Shown here: piece by piece, positions 63,242-64,000 of the stretch
Numbering within the stretch: position 1 is the stretch's first letter
Layout of the letters: each line of letters opens with the position of its first letter
Source of the DNA: Saliniramus fredricksonii
GTDB lineage: Bacteria > Pseudomonadota > Alphaproteobacteria > Rhizobiales > Beijerinckiaceae
Assembly: GCF_900094735.1 (NCBI RefSeq)
Contig: NZ_FMBM01000002.1
Location: 558,001 to 622,000 of the forward strand
DNA: 64,000 nt
Reading direction: 5' to 3'
Notes under the pieces: model-generated
The model's input: the letters and a program-made list of their open reading frames with translations, nothing else
Told to the model about the DNA's origin: nothing
The model's database searches: none
Made by a program: the position numbers and the translations under genes

Positions 63242-64000
63242 TTAGCCAAAACGAATTATATCTAATGGTCTTCGTCCATACTTTTGGCGAATGAGACCTG
63301 AAAATCCGCCAATATTCGTAAAGCCATAGCGCAGTGCTATATCGCGGACTGAATTGTTTCCACCACATTGCTTCAATGCTTCATAGGCTAACTCCAGTCT
63401 TCGTTCCTTGATCGCTTGAGTCGGCGTTATCCCGATTTCTTCGCGAAAAATTTTTTGCAAATATCGGCTCGATACTCCAACATAATTAGCAATATCTGCT
63501 GGAATTATAGTTCTGTCTGAAAACTCCTGAATGTAATCAATCGCCTTCGTGATATGTTTGCGTGCAGGCAGACTATGCTCATCCATTATATTAGGCTTGT
63601 TTTTATAGAAGAGGTGTTCAAGAATTTTAAACATTAAAATTCTTTCAATGTATTGTTTCGAGAAATCCGATTCTTTTGATGTATAAAACATATCACAAAT
63701 ATCCATTGAATAAAGAATTAGGTTTCTTATTTGTAGATGAAAATCGCTATTCTGTTCTATAATCTGAAAATTAGAGATCTGGTCAGCCATCTTAATTGAT
63801 TCGAATTGCTGAAATTCTCTCCCAAATTCAATTAGCTTTTCCTTATCCATGTGAAGCATGAAGCTTAACCCAGAAGATGAGACAGAGTATTTCTCATCAA
63901 TATTACAAATAATCAAGCTGCCTTTGTAAAGGTTGGTGTCTTTGTGATTATATGAAAATAAACCTTTTTCATTAAAAGAATACTTGCAAAGAAAACAATT
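63242..64000 (-). CDS. AraC-family transcriptional regulator, N-terminus outside the window
   Basis: The frame stays open to the window edge, giving 252 visible residues. The C-terminal 100 residues form the paired AraC helix-turn-helix: A-I-D-Y-I-Q-E-F, A-D-I-A-N-Y-V-G-V-S-S-R-Y-L-Q-K-I-F-R-E-E-I-G-I-T-P and I-A-L-R-Y-G-F-T-N-I-G-G-F-S. The N-terminal part resembles an AraC ligand domain. Codon use is strikingly AT-rich compared with every neighbour, indicating acquired DNA. The true start is beyond 64000. Its target is unknown. Confidence 0.88.
   Translation of the reverse strand, partial: NCFLCKYSFNEKGLFSYNHKDTNLYKGSLIICNIDEKYSVSSSGLSFMLHMDKEKLIEFGREFQQFESIKMADQISNFQIIEQNSDFHLQIRNLILYSMDICDMFYTSKESDFSKQYIERILMFKILEHLFYKNKPNIMDEHSLPARKHITKAIDYIQEFSDRTIIPADIANYVGVSSRYLQKIFREEIGITPTQAIKERRLELAYEALKQCGGNNSVRDIALRYGFTNIGGFSGLIRQKYGRRPLDIIRFG

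Overview
The window is GC-rich, gene-dense chromosomal DNA from an alphaproteobacterium, most likely of the order Hyphomicrobiales (Rhizobiales). The evidence is a CtrA response regulator divergent from fliI-fliJ, the block rpmH-rnpA-yidC-yihA-argB, an alphaproteobacterial F1-ATPase zeta inhibitor (DUF1476), a PurC starting [11 protein letters not shown], and carA divergent from a GatB/YqeY gene. The genus cannot be fixed from the sequence alone.

Layout. 1-6.7 kb: the 3' end of leuD, an intact ISAs1-family insertion sequence with inverted repeats and a 10-bp target duplication, then fabD-fabG-acpP-fabF-mltG. 6.8-11.8 kb (minus strand): a small conserved protein, argB, a DUF423 protein, yihA, yidC, rnpA and rpmH. 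12-26 kb: an acyl-CoA ligase, purC, the ATPase inhibitor, an agmatinase-family enzyme, a hemerythrin protein, a chemoreceptor, an xdhA with no xdhB beside it, a lipid kinase, gshB plus an esterase, a CotA-like multicopper oxidase and YjbQ. 26-32 kb: a complete oligopeptide-type ABC importer with a fused double ATPase. 32-40 kb: a TAXI-type TRAP transporter flanked by an acyl-CoA ligase, an IclR regulator and propionyl-CoA synthetase.

40.1-43.1 kb is the least explained part: four consecutive genes for small helical proteins that I do not recognise. They share two cysteine-centred motifs and look like tandem paralogs. The first has an AT-rich 5' third, and hairpin or REP-like sequences separate the genes.

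43-48 kb: a TSUP permease, an SDR dehydrogenase, a PAP2 membrane protein, a fumarylacetoacetase-family hydrolase and an HpaI-type aldolase, together suggesting sugar-acid or aromatic-acid breakdown. 48-53 kb: ctrA/fliI/fliJ with a cluster of GANTC sites between them, a GNAT protein, and an unusual soluble protein with an N-terminal chemoreceptor signalling tip and a C-terminal sensor. 52.7-56.1 kb: LigD divided into three overlapping genes (phosphoesterase, ligase, polymerase) with a degenerate HhH glycosylase-like gene downstream and no Ku in the window. 56-63 kb: DUF5993-DsbB, a double cold-shock protein, a Brp/Blh carotene oxygenase, an RlpA-like lipoprotein, cytochrome c, a small membrane protein behind a perfect CtrA box, carA and a GatB/YqeY protein. 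The last kilobase turns sharply AT-rich and carries a partial AraC-type regulator, probably the edge of acquired DNA.
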